64,000 nt of DNA from Rhizobium sp. BK251 (GCF_004345245.1 NZ_SLUQ01000009.1:248001-312000), one strand, 5' to 3'; positions 35,287 through 47,522 are shown, counted from the stretch's first letter. The notes: generated from the letters alone by a model not told the origin. Translations and numbers: made by a program.

Positions 35287-37445
35287 TTCTCCTTGCGGCC
35301 GAACTGGAACCACTTGCGGCGACCGGCGCTTGCCTGTTGCTTCGCAATCTTCAATGGTTCGGCAATACCCTGCGGGGCAAAGGCGGCCACGCTGGCGCCT
35401 CGGATCCTGACCGGATTCGTCTCCTTGCGAAGAGTGAAGCCGTCCTCTTCCGCTGTATCCAGCACGCGCGACCACTCGCTGAAGCCATTGGCTTCAGGCA
35501 ATGTGAACTCACAATCGTCACCCGCATTGAAGACGAGGAAGATGTCGTCCATCGCGTCGGTCTCGAGGGCATGGACGCTCCTCGACAGGAATACTCCGAG
35601 GATGCGCAGTCCGTCGTCGTTCCAGGCGTCGTCATCCATGAAGTCGCCGTCGGGCTTGTGCCAGGCGATTTCGATGCGCCCTTCCTCGGTGCTTTCGCCG
35701 GTCAGAAAACGCTCTTGCCTGAGCACCGGATGTGCCTTGCGGAACGCCACAGCCTTGCAACAGAAGTCCAGGAAGGGGTCGTCGAGACCCGACCAGTCCG
35801 TCCAGCCGATCTCGTTGTCCTGGCAATAGGCATTGTTGTTCCCGCCCTGGCTGTTGCCGAGCTCGTCGCCGGCGAGGATCATCGGCACGCCTTGCGAAAG
35901 CATCAGCGTCATCATCATGTTGCGGCGGCGGCGGGCGCGGGCGGCGTTGATGTCCGCATCATCGGTTGCGCCTTCTGCCCCCATGTCGTCGGAATGATTG
36001 TCCGAATGGCCGTCGCGATTGTCCTCGCCGTTCGCCTCGTTGTGCTTGTCGTTGTAGGAAACGGTGTCCATCAGCGTAAAGCCGTCATGAGCCGACAGCA
36101 GGTTGACGGAGGATGTCGCACCACGGTCCGAATGGTTGAACTGCAGGGCCGAGCCGGTGATGCGCGACGCCATGTCCGGAACCATTCCGCCGTCACCTTT
36201 CCAGAAGCGGCGGACATCGTCGCGGAACTTGTCGTTCCATTCGCGGAAGGGATGGGGAAAGCCCCCGACCTGATAGCCGCCCTGCCCGACGTCCCAGGGC
36301 TCGGCGATGAGCTTGACGCCCGCAAGCATCGGATCCTGGCGGATTGCGCCGAAGAAGATGCCCTGCCGGTCGAATTCAAGGTCCTGGCGACCGAGCGTGC
36401 TGGCAAGATCGAAGCGGAAGCCGTCGATGTGCATGACGCCCACCCAATAGCGCAGGCTGTCGAGCACCATGCGCATCACCATGGGATTGGCGACGTTCAG
36501 CGTATTGCCTGTGCCTGTGGTGTCGAAGGTGTGGCGCGGATCGTCCTGCGAGAGAATGTAGTAGCTCGCATTGTCCAGCCCGCGGAAGGAGAGCGTCGGC
36601 CCCTTCTCGCTGCCTTCGGCGGTGTGGTTATAGACCACATCCATGATGACTTCGATGCCTGCGGCATGGAACCTCTTCACCATGGTCTTGAACTCGGTGA
36701 TCTTGTCGCCGGACATGTAGCGCGATTGCGGCGCGAAGAAGCCGAGCGTCTGGTAGCCCCAGTAATTTCTAAGCTTCCTTTCGATCAAATAGCGGTCGTC
36801 GAGGAAATACTGGATCGGCAGCAGCTCGACCGCCGAGACGCCCAGTTGCAGCAGGTGATCGACGATAGGGTCGCTGCACATGCCGAGGAAGGTACCGCGC
36901 AGTTTTTCGGGCACCTTCGGATGTGTCATCGTCAGGCCGCGCACATGCGCTTCGTAGATGATGGTCTCGGTCCATGGCCTGCGGATCGCCTCTTCACCGG
37001 CCCAGTCGAAATCCGGATCCTGCACGACGCCCTTCACGGTGAAGGGCGCACTGTCTCGCTCGTCGAAGGAAAGGTCGTCCTCGCCAATCTTGTAGCCGAA
37101 CAGCGCATCGTTCCATTTGAGCTCTCCCAGCACCTGCTTGGCATAGGGATCGAGCAGCAGCTTGTTCGGGTTGAAGCGATGGCCGGCCTTCGGCTCGTAT
37201 GGTCCGTGGGCGCGATAGCCGTAGACCGTTCCGGGCCCCACGCCCGCTATATAGCCGGACCAGATGTCGCCCTCGCGCTTCGGAAGCGGCAGGCGCGCAA
37301 TCTCCTTCTTGCCGTTCTCGGAGAAGAGACAGAGCTCGACCTGTTCCGCGTGGGCGGAGAAGACGGCGAAATGTGTTCCGGATCCGGTGTATTCGGCGCC
37401 GAGCTCCGGCTTCATGAAGTCGAGTTCGGAAAAAGAAAAACTCAT
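35283..37445 (-). CDS. glgX: glycogen debranching enzyme
   Basis: The 720-residue GH13 enzyme has an N-terminal CBM48-like domain (about 15-150) and catalytic motifs DVVYNHTAEG, nucleophile Asp in GFRFDLAS, acid Glu in LIAEPWD and LLSAHDGFTLMD. YWGYQTLGFFAPQSRY and NNAYCQDNEIGWTDW are GlgX/TreX hallmarks. It debranches phosphorylase-limited glycogen, supplying maltodextrins that TreY/TreZ can turn into trehalose. The start at 37445 is chosen over an in-frame start at 37538, which lies upstream of the predicted promoter. Topoisomerase IB overlaps its stop. Confidence 0.94.
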   Translation of the reverse strand: MSFSFSELDFMKPELGAEYTGSGTHFAVFSAHAEQVELCLFSENGKKEIARLPLPKREGDIWSGYIAGVGPGTVYGYRAHGPYEPKAGHRFNPNKLLLDPYAKQVLGELKWNDALFGYKIGEDDLSFDERDSAPFTVKGVVQDPDFDWAGEEAIRRPWTETIIYEAHVRGLTMTHPKVPEKLRGTFLGMCSDPIVDHLLQLGVSAVELLPIQYFLDDRYLIERKLRNYWGYQTLGFFAPQSRYMSGDKITEFKTMVKRFHAAGIEVIMDVVYNHTAEGSEKGPTLSFRGLDNASYYILSQDDPRHTFDTTGTGNTLNVANPMVMRMVLDSLRYWVGVMHIDGFRFDLASTLGRQDLEFDRQGIFFGAIRQDPMLAGVKLIAEPWDVGQGGYQVGGFPHPFREWNDKFRDDVRRFWKGDGGMVPDMASRITGSALQFNHSDRGATSSVNLLSAHDGFTLMDTVSYNDKHNEANGEDNRDGHSDNHSDDMGAEGATDDADINAARARRRRNMMMTLMLSQGVPMILAGDELGNSQGGNNNAYCQDNEIGWTDWSGLDDPFLDFCCKAVAFRKAHPVLRQERFLTGESTEEGRIEIAWHKPDGDFMDDDAWNDDGLRILGVFLSRSVHALETDAMDDIFLVFNAGDDCEFTLPEANGFSEWSRVLDTAEEDGFTLRKETNPVRIRGASVAAFAPQGIAEPLKIAKQQASAGRRKWFQFGRKEK

Positions 37446-37475
37446 CGTCGTCTCGCCCTTGGTCAACCAAGCGAA

Positions 37476-37500
37476 AACGAAGTGGTCATGGGAAAGTTCC
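37476..37500 (-). promoter_or_regulatory. EcfG/RpoE2-type promoter of glgX-topIB
   Basis: Read leftward, GGAAC (37500-37496), 17 bases, GTT (37478-37476), with transcription expected about 20-25 bases before the glgX ATG. Confidence 0.72.
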
Positions 37501-37550
37501 GTGGAGACGAACCTATTTTGACAGGCGCTCGTCTCCACGCAAGCCTTGGC

Positions 37551-38345
37551 TCAAGGCATCAGCTGGCCGCCGTTGACCTCGATGATCTGGCCGGTGATGT
37601 AGCCCGAAAGCGTCTGTGACGCGAGGAAGAGATAGGCGCCGACACAGTCTTCGGGGGTGCCGACGAAGCCCATGGGAATGGTCTTGCGCTGCAGCTCCAT
37701 CGTCTGATCGTCGGTGTATCGCTCATGGAACGGCGTGGCGATGACGCCCGGCGCCACCGCGTTGACGCGGATCTTCTCGCCGACGAATTCCTTGGCATGG
37801 CCGCGGGTGATGGTGGAGACGAAGCCCTTCGACGCGGCATAGAGGATTGCGCCGCCGCCGCCGCCGTTGCGCGCAGCGATCGAAGTCGTGTTGATGATGA
37901 AGCCGCCCTGCTTCTTCAGCCAGGGAAGAGCGGCGCGGGTTGCCGCCAGCACCGAGCGCGCGTTGAGGTCCATGACCTTCACATAATGCTCGTCGGTATA
38001 TTCCGAGGTCGGCTTGCGGCCGAGCATGCCGCCGGCATTGTTGACGAGGCCGTCCAGACGGCCGAATGCTTCTGCCGCCTTCTCGACGACCTTCTCCGTC
38101 TCCCCTGCCGTCGAAACGTCCCCCTGGATCAGATGCACGGTGCCGCCTGCGGACTTGATCTCTTCGGCCAGCTTTTCGGCAGGCTCGCGGCTTGCATTAT
38201 AATGGACGCCGACCTTCATCCCCTGCGCGGCAAAGGCGCGGGCGACCGCGGCGCCGATCCCGGTCGAGGCGCCGGTGATGAGCACGGCCTTGCCGGCGAG
38301 GTCGGGAATACGGATGGACGCGAGTGATTGGGCAAGATCTGACAT
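37551..38345 (-). CDS. SDR family oxidoreductase (FabG-like)
   Basis: The 264-residue classical SDR has LITGASTGIGAAVA, LVNNAGGML, Ser in INTTSIAA, YAASK and the C-terminal SGYITGQIIEVNGG. The start MSDLAQSLASI at 38345 has GGGAGG upstream; the upstream ATG at 38375 is less likely. It is probably an NAD(P)-dependent sugar or alcohol dehydrogenase or 3-oxoacyl reductase. No GGAAC-type promoter is visible, so it may lie outside the stress unit. Substrate unknown. Confidence 0.88.
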   Translation of the reverse strand: MSDLAQSLASIRIPDLAGKAVLITGASTGIGAAVARAFAAQGMKVGVHYNASREPAEKLAEEIKSAGGTVHLIQGDVSTAGETEKVVEKAAEAFGRLDGLVNNAGGMLGRKPTSEYTDEHYVKVMDLNARSVLAATRAALPWLKKQGGFIINTTSIAARNGGGGGAILYAASKGFVSTITRGHAKEFVGEKIRVNAVAPGVIATPFHERYTDDQTMELQRKTIPMGFVGTPEDCVGAYLFLASQTLSGYITGQIIEVNGGQLMP

Positions 38346-38674
38346 GGCAGCGATAGCCTCCCGTGGCTCCAACAAGATAAGTCATGAAATTGATTTGCAG
38401 ACTGTCTTAGCAGGCGGCGGCCCGCCCCGGCAATGCGTGAGCGCGGCACAGCGTCATTGCGTCTCTCCTGCAGCGCCGTTCGGACCCCCGTCAGACGGGG
38501 CAAAGAAGCAGTTGACCTGATCCTCTGTCGGATGAAGGCAGATGTGGAAATGGCTGTCGCCGGAGGCATCTCGTTGCCATAGGAATGAGGAAGAGCTGCT
38601 TCCGCGTCACGAACCGATGGTCCCAGCATGAAGCATGACCGAGTATCGCGTTGCGCCGGTGGAGGCATCGAGCC
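38346..38674. other. 329-base intergenic region, no supported gene
   Basis: This lies between the SDR start and the stop of the beta-CASP-like hydrolase. A leftward open stretch (38454-38606) has GC-rich third positions and reads plausibly, but has no start codon. A short CCCCG/CGGGG hairpin at 38486-38500 lacks a U-tract. The SDR promoter must be here but is not recognisable. Confidence 0.5.
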
Positions 38675-39760
38675 CTAGCCGAGTTCGACCTCGCCGGCGA
38701 CGAAATGCATGCCCGGATTGGCGGCGATGAATTCGCCAAGGCCGGGCTCGCCGATAAAGGCCGGCAGGATCGCTCGCGGGCGCACGCATTCGACCAGCCA
38801 ACGGAAATCGCTTGCCCGCGGATGGACATTCCACCGGATGAACCGCGCGCTGTCCTGCTCAACCAGCTCCTTGCCGGGCGTACCCTTCGCGAGATGGCCG
38901 GTGAACATGATGGCGGCCGATCGGTCGGCCGAAAAGCGCGAAGCGAGGGTCTGGGCAATGCCGCCTGCTGCATCTGCCGTCGCAGCGATCAAGACGCCGC
39001 TGGCGATCGACGTCTCGGTGAGCTCGCCGGCCTCGCCGAGCATGTCGTAAAGGCGCTGCTTGGCCTCTTCTGTGACCTCGCCGGCCTTGCTCTCGATCAG
39101 TCGCGTGGCGACCTCGCGATGGGCACGGCAGATGGATACCTCGAATCCGGCCTCGGCGAGGATCACCGCGGCATCGAGCCCACGGCCTGCCGGGGGCATC
39201 GGCAATAGCAGCGGTCCCCTCGCTGCCTCCGTTGCGAGTTCCGGCAGGCTGTCGGCAAGGGATGCCTCGTAGTTGCCGTAGGAGGCATCGCAGATCAGCA
39301 CGGCTGCCTGTGGCGGCGGGTCGAAGCGGTAGATCGCGCTCTCCAGCGTCCAATCACCGGTGTAGAGCACGCCGTCTTCGCCGCCGAGCCGCATCCATAT
39401 GCCGCCAGGCGCATGCGAGGCGAGGCCTGTTTCGACCGTAACGCCGAGAATGTCGACGCTGCCGTGCAGCGGCAGGTCACGGGATGGGTCGAATGCCGGA
39501 CCACCGTAGATGGTCCTCGCCATCGCAGTGGAATAGACCGGCGGCGAGCCGACCTGTCCCAGAAGATGCAGTCCGCCGACATGATCCTTATGGCTGTGGC
39601 TGACAAGCACGGCGTCGATCGGGCCGACGCCGGCCAGGTCCGGAAACACCCCGGGTTCAGGGCCTTCGCCGAGATCAAGGAGAAAGCGCCTCCCGGAAAG
39701 CTCGACGAGGAAGCAGGCCGGGGTCTTGCCGCCATAGCCTGAGATTGCCTTGATTTTCAT
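38675..39760 (-). CDS. MBL-fold metallo-hydrolase, beta-CASP-like
   Basis: The 361-residue protein starts MKIKAISGYGGK. It has the His55-Ser-His57-Lys-Asp59-His60 motif, a His in LASHAPGG, and Asp in LYTGDW. The second half has a FTGHLAKGTPGKELVEQ segment like the GYQARGT of beta-CASP nucleases and a final VHPRASDFRWLVECVRP like motif C. It may thus be a nuclease or phosphodiesterase; there is no signal peptide. The start lies 4 bases past the ABC permease stop, so it belongs to the Pho-box operon. The link to phosphorus scavenging is inference. Confidence 0.8.
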   Translation of the reverse strand: MKIKAISGYGGKTPACFLVELSGRRFLLDLGEGPEPGVFPDLAGVGPIDAVLVSHSHKDHVGGLHLLGQVGSPPVYSTAMARTIYGGPAFDPSRDLPLHGSVDILGVTVETGLASHAPGGIWMRLGGEDGVLYTGDWTLESAIYRFDPPPQAAVLICDASYGNYEASLADSLPELATEAARGPLLLPMPPAGRGLDAAVILAEAGFEVSICRAHREVATRLIESKAGEVTEEAKQRLYDMLGEAGELTETSIASGVLIAATADAAGGIAQTLASRFSADRSAAIMFTGHLAKGTPGKELVEQDSARFIRWNVHPRASDFRWLVECVRPRAILPAFIGEPGLGEFIAANPGMHFVAGEVELG

Positions 39761-39764
39761 GCTG

Positions 39765-41444
39765 TCAGTCCTGAATGAAGCCGCCTTTTCGCATCGCGCC
39801 GAGCACGCAGAGCGGCAGCAGCGTGGTGATGACGATGGCGATGAAGGCCATCGCCATGCCAAGACCGACCGATCCTTGCTCGAACTGGCGCCAGATGAAG
39901 GTCGCGATCGTCTGCATGCCGACCGGTGCAACGACGACCGAGGCGACAAGTTCCCTCGATGCCAGCGCAAAGACGAGAAGCATCGCTGAGGCAAGGCTCG
40001 GAAAGACCAGCGGCAGCATGATGCGGCGGAAGGCCGTGAAGCCGCTTGCTCCGCAGACGCGGGCCGCCGCCTCCAGATTGTCGCCGATCTGCTGGAAGGC
40101 GGCGGCTGCGTATCGCACCGGCTGTGGCAGAAGGATGCAGCAATAGGCCAGCAGCAGGATGAAGCCGGTATTGTAGGGCGTCACCGGCAGACCCGGCATG
40201 TTCCATGCGAGGATGAGGCCGACGGCGACGACGATGCCCGGCAGTGCGTTCGGCAGGATGGTCATGATGTCGATTGCCATGCGGCCGCTGAGCTTCGACT
40301 TCACCACCGTATAGGCCGCCAGCACGCCCAGCAGGCCGGTAATCAGCGCCGTGCCGATGCCGAGCGAGAAGCTGTTCGCCAGCGCGCCGAGCGCCCCCGA
40401 GCTGTTTTGGAAGACAGCTGCGAAATTCGAAAGGGTCATGTTGTCCGCCGAGAGCCCGCCCGAGATCGTCCGTGACAAAGCGGTCGCGAGGATCGCGAGC
40501 AGCGGCACGCCGGTCGCCAGGAACGCGACGACGCCGAAGGCAAGAAGCACCGGCACCTTGAGCGCGCCGAGCGGCAGCTTGTCCTTGCCTTGGGGCTTGC
40601 CGCCGACGGTCTGGTAGGAACGGCGCGCAAGTATCCAGCGCTGCAGCAGGAAAGTGACGAGCGACATGGAAACGAGGAGCAGCGAGAGGATCGCCGCGCC
40701 CGGCAGGTCGATAGGCCAGTCGGTGACGCGCAGATCGATGCCGGTGACGAGGACCTGGAACCCGGTGCGGCGGCCCAGTGCCGCCGGCGTGCCGTATTCC
40801 TCGATCGCCGCGGCAAAGACCAGCATGAGGCTTGCCGCAAGCCCGGGAGCCGAAAGCGGCAGGGTGATGCGCCAGAAGGCGCGCGCCGGCGAGGCGCCGA
40901 AGACCCGGCCGACATCGGCATAGCGGGCGCCCACGGCCTCGACAGTGCGCGAGACGGCGAAATAGACGACCGGGAAGGTGTTGAAGGCCATGACCAGCGT
41001 CATGCCGGCGAGCGAAAAGAGAAAGGGCGCGAGGTTGAAGCCGGCGAGTTGCTGCAGATAGCCGCGTGGCTGCAGCGTCATGATCCAGCCGAGCGTCGCG
41101 ATATAGGGCGGGATCATGAAGGGCACGAGCAGCAGCACGTCCCAGAAAGCGGCAAAGGGAATGCGGTAGAGCGCCCGGAAGACACCGAGGGGCACTGCGA
41201 CCAGCGCCGAGGCGAGTACGACGCAGCCGCCGAGCAGGATCGTGTTGCCGGCCATGCCGAGCAGCGCGTCGTCGGCGAGCGTCGTGATCAGCGAGGAGAA
41301 CGGGGCTTCGAAGGAGCCCCGTCCGAGTTCGGGAAAGATGCCTTGCAGCACCACGGCGAGGAAGGGAACGGCGACGACAAGGATCAGTCCGGCGGTCGCC
41401 ACCCAGGCTGCGGGCGTCGTGCCGCCGATTCCGTTCCCTTTCAT
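39765..41444 (-). CDS. ABC transporter permease, fused type (Fe3+/2-aminoethylphosphonate class)
   Basis: The 559-residue protein has about twelve hydrophobic segments and two permease repeats, each with the EAA-type loop: DVGRVFGASPARAFWRITLPL near residue 175 and AAARVCGASGFTAFRRIMLPL near 470. Fused permeases of this length occur in FbpB/AfuB iron systems and in the PhnU2-type 2-aminoethylphosphonate systems. It sits between the binding-protein gene (17 bases upstream) and the beta-CASP-like hydrolase. The Pho box before the operon favours a phosphorus compound over iron, but sequence alone does not decide. Confidence 0.87.
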   Translation of the reverse strand: MKGNGIGGTTPAAWVATAGLILVVAVPFLAVVLQGIFPELGRGSFEAPFSSLITTLADDALLGMAGNTILLGGCVVLASALVAVPLGVFRALYRIPFAAFWDVLLLVPFMIPPYIATLGWIMTLQPRGYLQQLAGFNLAPFLFSLAGMTLVMAFNTFPVVYFAVSRTVEAVGARYADVGRVFGASPARAFWRITLPLSAPGLAASLMLVFAAAIEEYGTPAALGRRTGFQVLVTGIDLRVTDWPIDLPGAAILSLLLVSMSLVTFLLQRWILARRSYQTVGGKPQGKDKLPLGALKVPVLLAFGVVAFLATGVPLLAILATALSRTISGGLSADNMTLSNFAAVFQNSSGALGALANSFSLGIGTALITGLLGVLAAYTVVKSKLSGRMAIDIMTILPNALPGIVVAVGLILAWNMPGLPVTPYNTGFILLLAYCCILLPQPVRYAAAAFQQIGDNLEAAARVCGASGFTAFRRIMLPLVFPSLASAMLLVFALASRELVASVVVAPVGMQTIATFIWRQFEQGSVGLGMAMAFIAIVITTLLPLCVLGAMRKGGFIQD

Positions 41445-41460
41445 CCGCCCTGCCCTTCCG

Positions 41461-42415
41461 TTAGTTGCCGACCGCGAAGATGTCGGCGAACTGCTTCAGC
41501 GTTTCCTTGCGCTTGCCGTAGACATCGGCCGTGCTGTACTTCAGGAGCTTGAGATCGCTGATCAGCGGGCGGCTCGCCGGAATGTCCGTGCGCGCGGGCA
41601 TCAGCATCTGGTCGGCGACGAGCTTCTGGCCTTCATCCGACAGCATGTAGTCGATGAACTTCTTGGCTTCGTCCTGCTGCTTCGACCAGTTGAGGATCAT
41701 CGCCGGGCGCGGTGCGATGACCGTACCGGATTCCGGGAAGATCACGTCGATGCTTTCGCCCTTGGCCTTGGCGGCGAGCGCGATGTAGTCGACGGCGCCG
41801 AAGACGGCGGCCTTGGCACCCTGCAGGACCGGGTTGAGGGCTTCGGCATTGGCGCCTGCGACGATCGCGCCGTTCGCCTTCAGGTCATGGAAGAGCTTCC
41901 AGTCGTCCTGGCCGGCAAGTGCTGCGGTGAGCTCGAAGGACGAGCCGGACTGTGCGGGATCCGGAATGTTGACGAGATCCTTGTATTCCGGCTTGGCGAG
42001 GTCTGCCCATTCGGCCGGCTTCGGCGTGCCGCTCTTGGTGTTCCAGGCGATGCCGAGGGCGGAGATGCCCTGCGCGACGGCCGTATCCGTCTTCAGGAAG
42101 TCCGGAACCTTGGCGGCGTTCGGGCTGGTGTATGAGACGAGCCAGCCGCGCTTGGCGAAGTCGGTTGCCGTATCCCAGGAAGCCGAGATCAGCACGTCGA
42201 CGACCGGGTTTGCGGCCTCCGCTTCGATGCGGGCCATCACCTTGCCGGTCGTTGCCTGGAAGACGTTGACCTTGATGCCGCTCTGGGCGGTGAAGCCGGC
42301 CGAAAGCTTGTCGATCAGGCTCTGCGGGCCGGCGGTGTAGACGGTGATGTCGGCATGTGCGACGCCCGACATCAGGGCTGCGGCAACGACGCCGAGCGTG
42401 ATTTTCTTCAATGAA

Positions 42416-42423
<8 letters not shown>
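41461..42423 (-). CDS. ABC transporter substrate-binding protein (Fe3+/phosphonate class)
   Basis: A 320-residue periplasmic protein with a signal peptide ending near residue 24 (MSGVAHAD). The fold is that of class-F binding proteins (ITVYTAGPQSLIDKLSAGF, ISASWDTATDFAKRGWL, SDEGQKLVADQ). Relatives bind ferric ion or 2-aminoethylphosphonate. The tandem Tyr pair of ferric-binding proteins is not obvious in the C-terminal half; this is weak evidence against iron. Its start overlaps the ATPase stop, so the order is ATPase, binding protein, permease, hydrolase. Confidence 0.87.
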
Positions 42424-43528
<1,105 letters not shown>

Positions 43529-43578
43529 GAGACCGGATGTCGCGCTGAGGAAATTAAGGCGACATTTAGGCACCGCGC

Positions 43579-43596
43579 ATGACAGCTATGCGACAG
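43579..43596 (-). promoter_or_regulatory. Pho box (PhoB site)
   Basis: Read leftward: CTGTCGCATAGCTGTCAT, two CTGTC units spaced exactly 11 bases, matching the rhizobial Pho box CTGTCAT-N4-CTGTCAT apart from the end of unit one. A CTAAAT hexamer about 9 bases further down could be the -10 of a PhoB-activated promoter. The first gene begins 50 bases downstream. Confidence 0.65.
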
Positions 43597-43670
43597 TTTG
43601 ATTGCGGTTTCGTGACATTGTTGTCCGCGTCACATCGGGCGTGTGATGCAGGGCACCACACAGCCCGTCC

Positions 43671-44642
43671 TCAGGCCTTTGCCGTCTCCGCCGTGGCCTT
43701 CGGCTTCAGCAGGATGATGAGAAGCAAGCCGGCGATGACGAGTGCCGCGCCTTCGAGGTGATAGCGCTGCAACCGCTCGCCGAGGATCAGATAGGCAAGC
43801 ACGGCGATGAAGATCGTCTGGATGTACAGGAGCACGCCCGCCCGAGCCGCGCCCAGGGCCTCGATGCTCCAATTGAAGAGATAGTACATAAGCGCCCCGC
43901 CGGGGATCGCGACATAGGCGAGCGCAATCAGCCCGCTGGCGTTCAGCGTCGAGCGTTCGTCGGAGGCAAGCTCGAAGAGGTAGAACGGCAGCGCCGTGAT
44001 CACCGCTGCCCCAAGAAGCAGCACCAGCAGCGAAAGGCGATCGACACCGAACTTCGCCCGGCGAAGCAGGACGGTGTAGAAGCTGAAGCAGAAGGCGCCG
44101 GCAACGATCCACAGTTCACCGGGATTGAGGTCGAGATGCATCAGCGCGGCCGGGCTACCCTTGACGATGATGACGACGATCCCGAGAAAGGCCAGGATCG
44201 ACCCGATCACCTGCCAGCTCCCCATCGGCTCGGCGAGCATGAAGCGGGCAAGGATCATGGTGATGATCGGGATCAAAGCGATGATGATGCCGGCGGTGGT
44301 GGCATCGGCATATTCGAGGCCGACGAAAATCATGCCCTGGCAGATCGCCAACCCCATTCCGCCAATGAAAAGCAGTTCGAGGGCGCGAGCCCGCACCAGC
44401 GCGACCATCTCGCGGAAATGCCGGTGCACGATCGGCAGCAGGATCGCCCAGGCGATCAGAACGCGCCAGAAGCAGAGCGCCCAAGGCGGCATCTCCGGGG
44501 AGACCCATTTCGCAGCAATATAGACTCCTGCCGACAGCAGCCAACAGAGAACCGCCACGGAATAGGCGGCTGCAAGCGAATTGCCGGCCGCCTGTTCCGT
44601 CCCGACTGTGTCGCGATGGACCGCCAGGACATTTATCGCCAT
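43671..44642 (-). CDS. DMT (EamA) family transporter
   Basis: The 323-residue permease has ten predicted membrane segments in two EamA repeats; the start of the first is YSVAVLCWLLSAGVYIAAKWVS, and AEPMGSWQVIGSILAFLGIVVI and GERLQRYHLEGAALVIAGLLLI are the repeat ends. Substrates of this family (amino acids, nucleotides, other metabolites, usually exported) cannot be read from sequence. It is upstream of and on the same strand as the Pho-box operon, but 143 bases and the Pho box separate them, so it is a separate unit. Confidence 0.87.
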   Translation of the reverse strand: MAINVLAVHRDTVGTEQAAGNSLAAAYSVAVLCWLLSAGVYIAAKWVSPEMPPWALCFWRVLIAWAILLPIVHRHFREMVALVRARALELLFIGGMGLAICQGMIFVGLEYADATTAGIIIALIPIITMILARFMLAEPMGSWQVIGSILAFLGIVVIIVKGSPAALMHLDLNPGELWIVAGAFCFSFYTVLLRRAKFGVDRLSLLVLLLGAAVITALPFYLFELASDERSTLNASGLIALAYVAIPGGALMYYLFNWSIEALGAARAGVLLYIQTIFIAVLAYLILGERLQRYHLEGAALVIAGLLLIILLKPKATAETAKA

Positions 44643-44713
44643 GGATCAGTTATGCCACAGTTCCCGTGAGCTGCCCAGATGAAGACGGCGCTCGGGCGCG
44701 GGCTTTGCGCTGC

Positions 44714-46519
<1,806 letters not shown>

Positions 46520-46577
46520 TGGGTCGTTTCAGTTGCGGGATGTGGGGAGGCCGCATCGGAAGGCGGCCTCCGGTTCG

Positions 46578-47522
46578 TCATTCGAACACGATGCGCGGGA
46601 AATAGAAGGACACCACCCAGTTCGGCATGTCGACGATCTCGCTGATGCGCAGATCCCCGCAGACCGAGCAGAGCATGTAGGCGTCCTCTGCCGAAAGGTT
46701 GTATTGCTTGCCAAGCAGGTCGACCATGTTGGCGACCGCGGCCTTGGCACCCTCCATCAGATCGGCGCCGATGCCGGTCGTCACCTCGTAGCCCTTGGCG
46801 TCGAGATGGCGCGTCACCGGTCCCGGCGTCGTGAAACGCGGCATCGAGAGGTTTGCGTCCTTCACCAGGTCGAGCGTCACGGTGACGTTCATCTGGCTTT
46901 CGATCGCCGTGCCGCAGACTTCACCATCGCCCTGGGCGGCATGCGTGTCGCCGATCGAAAACAGGGCGCCCTCGACCTCCACCGGCAGGTAGAGCACCGC
47001 GCCCGATGAAAGGTCGCGGATGTCGAGATTGCCGCCGACGCGCCGCGGCGGCACGACGGAGTGCAGGCCGGGCTCGGCAAGAGCAAGACCGATCGTGCCC
47101 GCAAACGGCTTCAGCGGCACCTTGCCGTGCTTGCCGTAGAGCGCCGGTTCCATCGTCGAGGCATCGTATTTCCAGAGCAGGAGCGCCGGGTCCTTGAACT
47201 GGTCGGCGAGCAGGCCGAAGCCCGGAATGTTCGCCGTCCAGCCGAAGCCCGAGGGCTCGAACTCGTGGATCGTGACCTTCACGGCATCGCCGGGCTTGGC
47301 GCCGTCGATGTAGATCGGTCCGGTGACCGGGTTCACCTTCGAGAAGTCGAGCGTCGAGACGTCGGTCACCGTGCTTTCCGGCTTGAAATGGCCGCTGCCG
47401 CTATCCTTGCATTCGAAGAAGATCTTCGAACCCGGCGCGACCTTCTCTACGGGTGGGATCGAACGATCCCACCCGTAGTGATGCTTGGCGCCGTGAATGG
47501 TGTAGTTGCAGTTATTGCACAT
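46578..47522 (-). CDS. fmdA: acetamidase/formamidase family amidase
   Basis: A 314-residue FmdA/AmdA-family amidase: HHYGWDRSIPPV at the start, TGPIYIDGAKPGDAVKVTI, GDTHAAQGDGEVCGTAIE and SAEDAYMLCSVCGDLRI are family landmarks. It hydrolyses formamide or short aliphatic amides to acid plus ammonium. It overlaps the end of the binding-protein gene by 11 bases and is flanked by the importer genes. AmiC/AmiR at the head of the operon predict amide induction. It is unrelated in fold to the AmiF at 17257. Two inverted repeats lie in its first 40 codons. Confidence 0.9.
   Translation of the reverse strand: MCNNCNYTIHGAKHHYGWDRSIPPVEKVAPGSKIFFECKDSGSGHFKPESTVTDVSTLDFSKVNPVTGPIYIDGAKPGDAVKVTIHEFEPSGFGWTANIPGFGLLADQFKDPALLLWKYDASTMEPALYGKHGKVPLKPFAGTIGLALAEPGLHSVVPPRRVGGNLDIRDLSSGAVLYLPVEVEGALFSIGDTHAAQGDGEVCGTAIESQMNVTVTLDLVKDANLSMPRFTTPGPVTRHLDAKGYEVTTGIGADLMEGAKAAVANMVDLLGKQYNLSAEDAYMLCSVCGDLRISEIVDMPNWVVSFYFPRIVFE
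47412..47478. repeat. two intragenic inverted repeats at the fmdA start
   Basis: CTACGGGTGGGATCG (47447-47461) and CGATCCCACCCGTAG (47464-47478) are perfect 15-base inverted arms two bases apart. Sixteen bases away, TTCGAAGA (47412-47419) and TCTTCGAA (47423-47430) form a second 8-base pair of arms. Both lie inside codons 14-37 of fmdA. In mRNA the first would be a very stable hairpin about 45 bases after the start codon. Confidence 0.85.

Noticed and set aside
35337..37619. Long open frame (760 codons) on the plus strand opposite glgX
   Set aside because: It is a high-GC shadow: glgX on the other strand has complete GH13 motifs, and this frame has no recognisable domain.
38454..38606. Minus-strand open stretch with codon bias like a gene (ends SDGGPNGAAGETQ)
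   Set aside because: No start codon in frame and no similarity recognised; perhaps a decayed gene, but not supportable.
38675..39760. PhnP phosphodiesterase
   Set aside because: The second half carries beta-CASP-like motifs that PhnP lacks, so only the broader fold is claimed.
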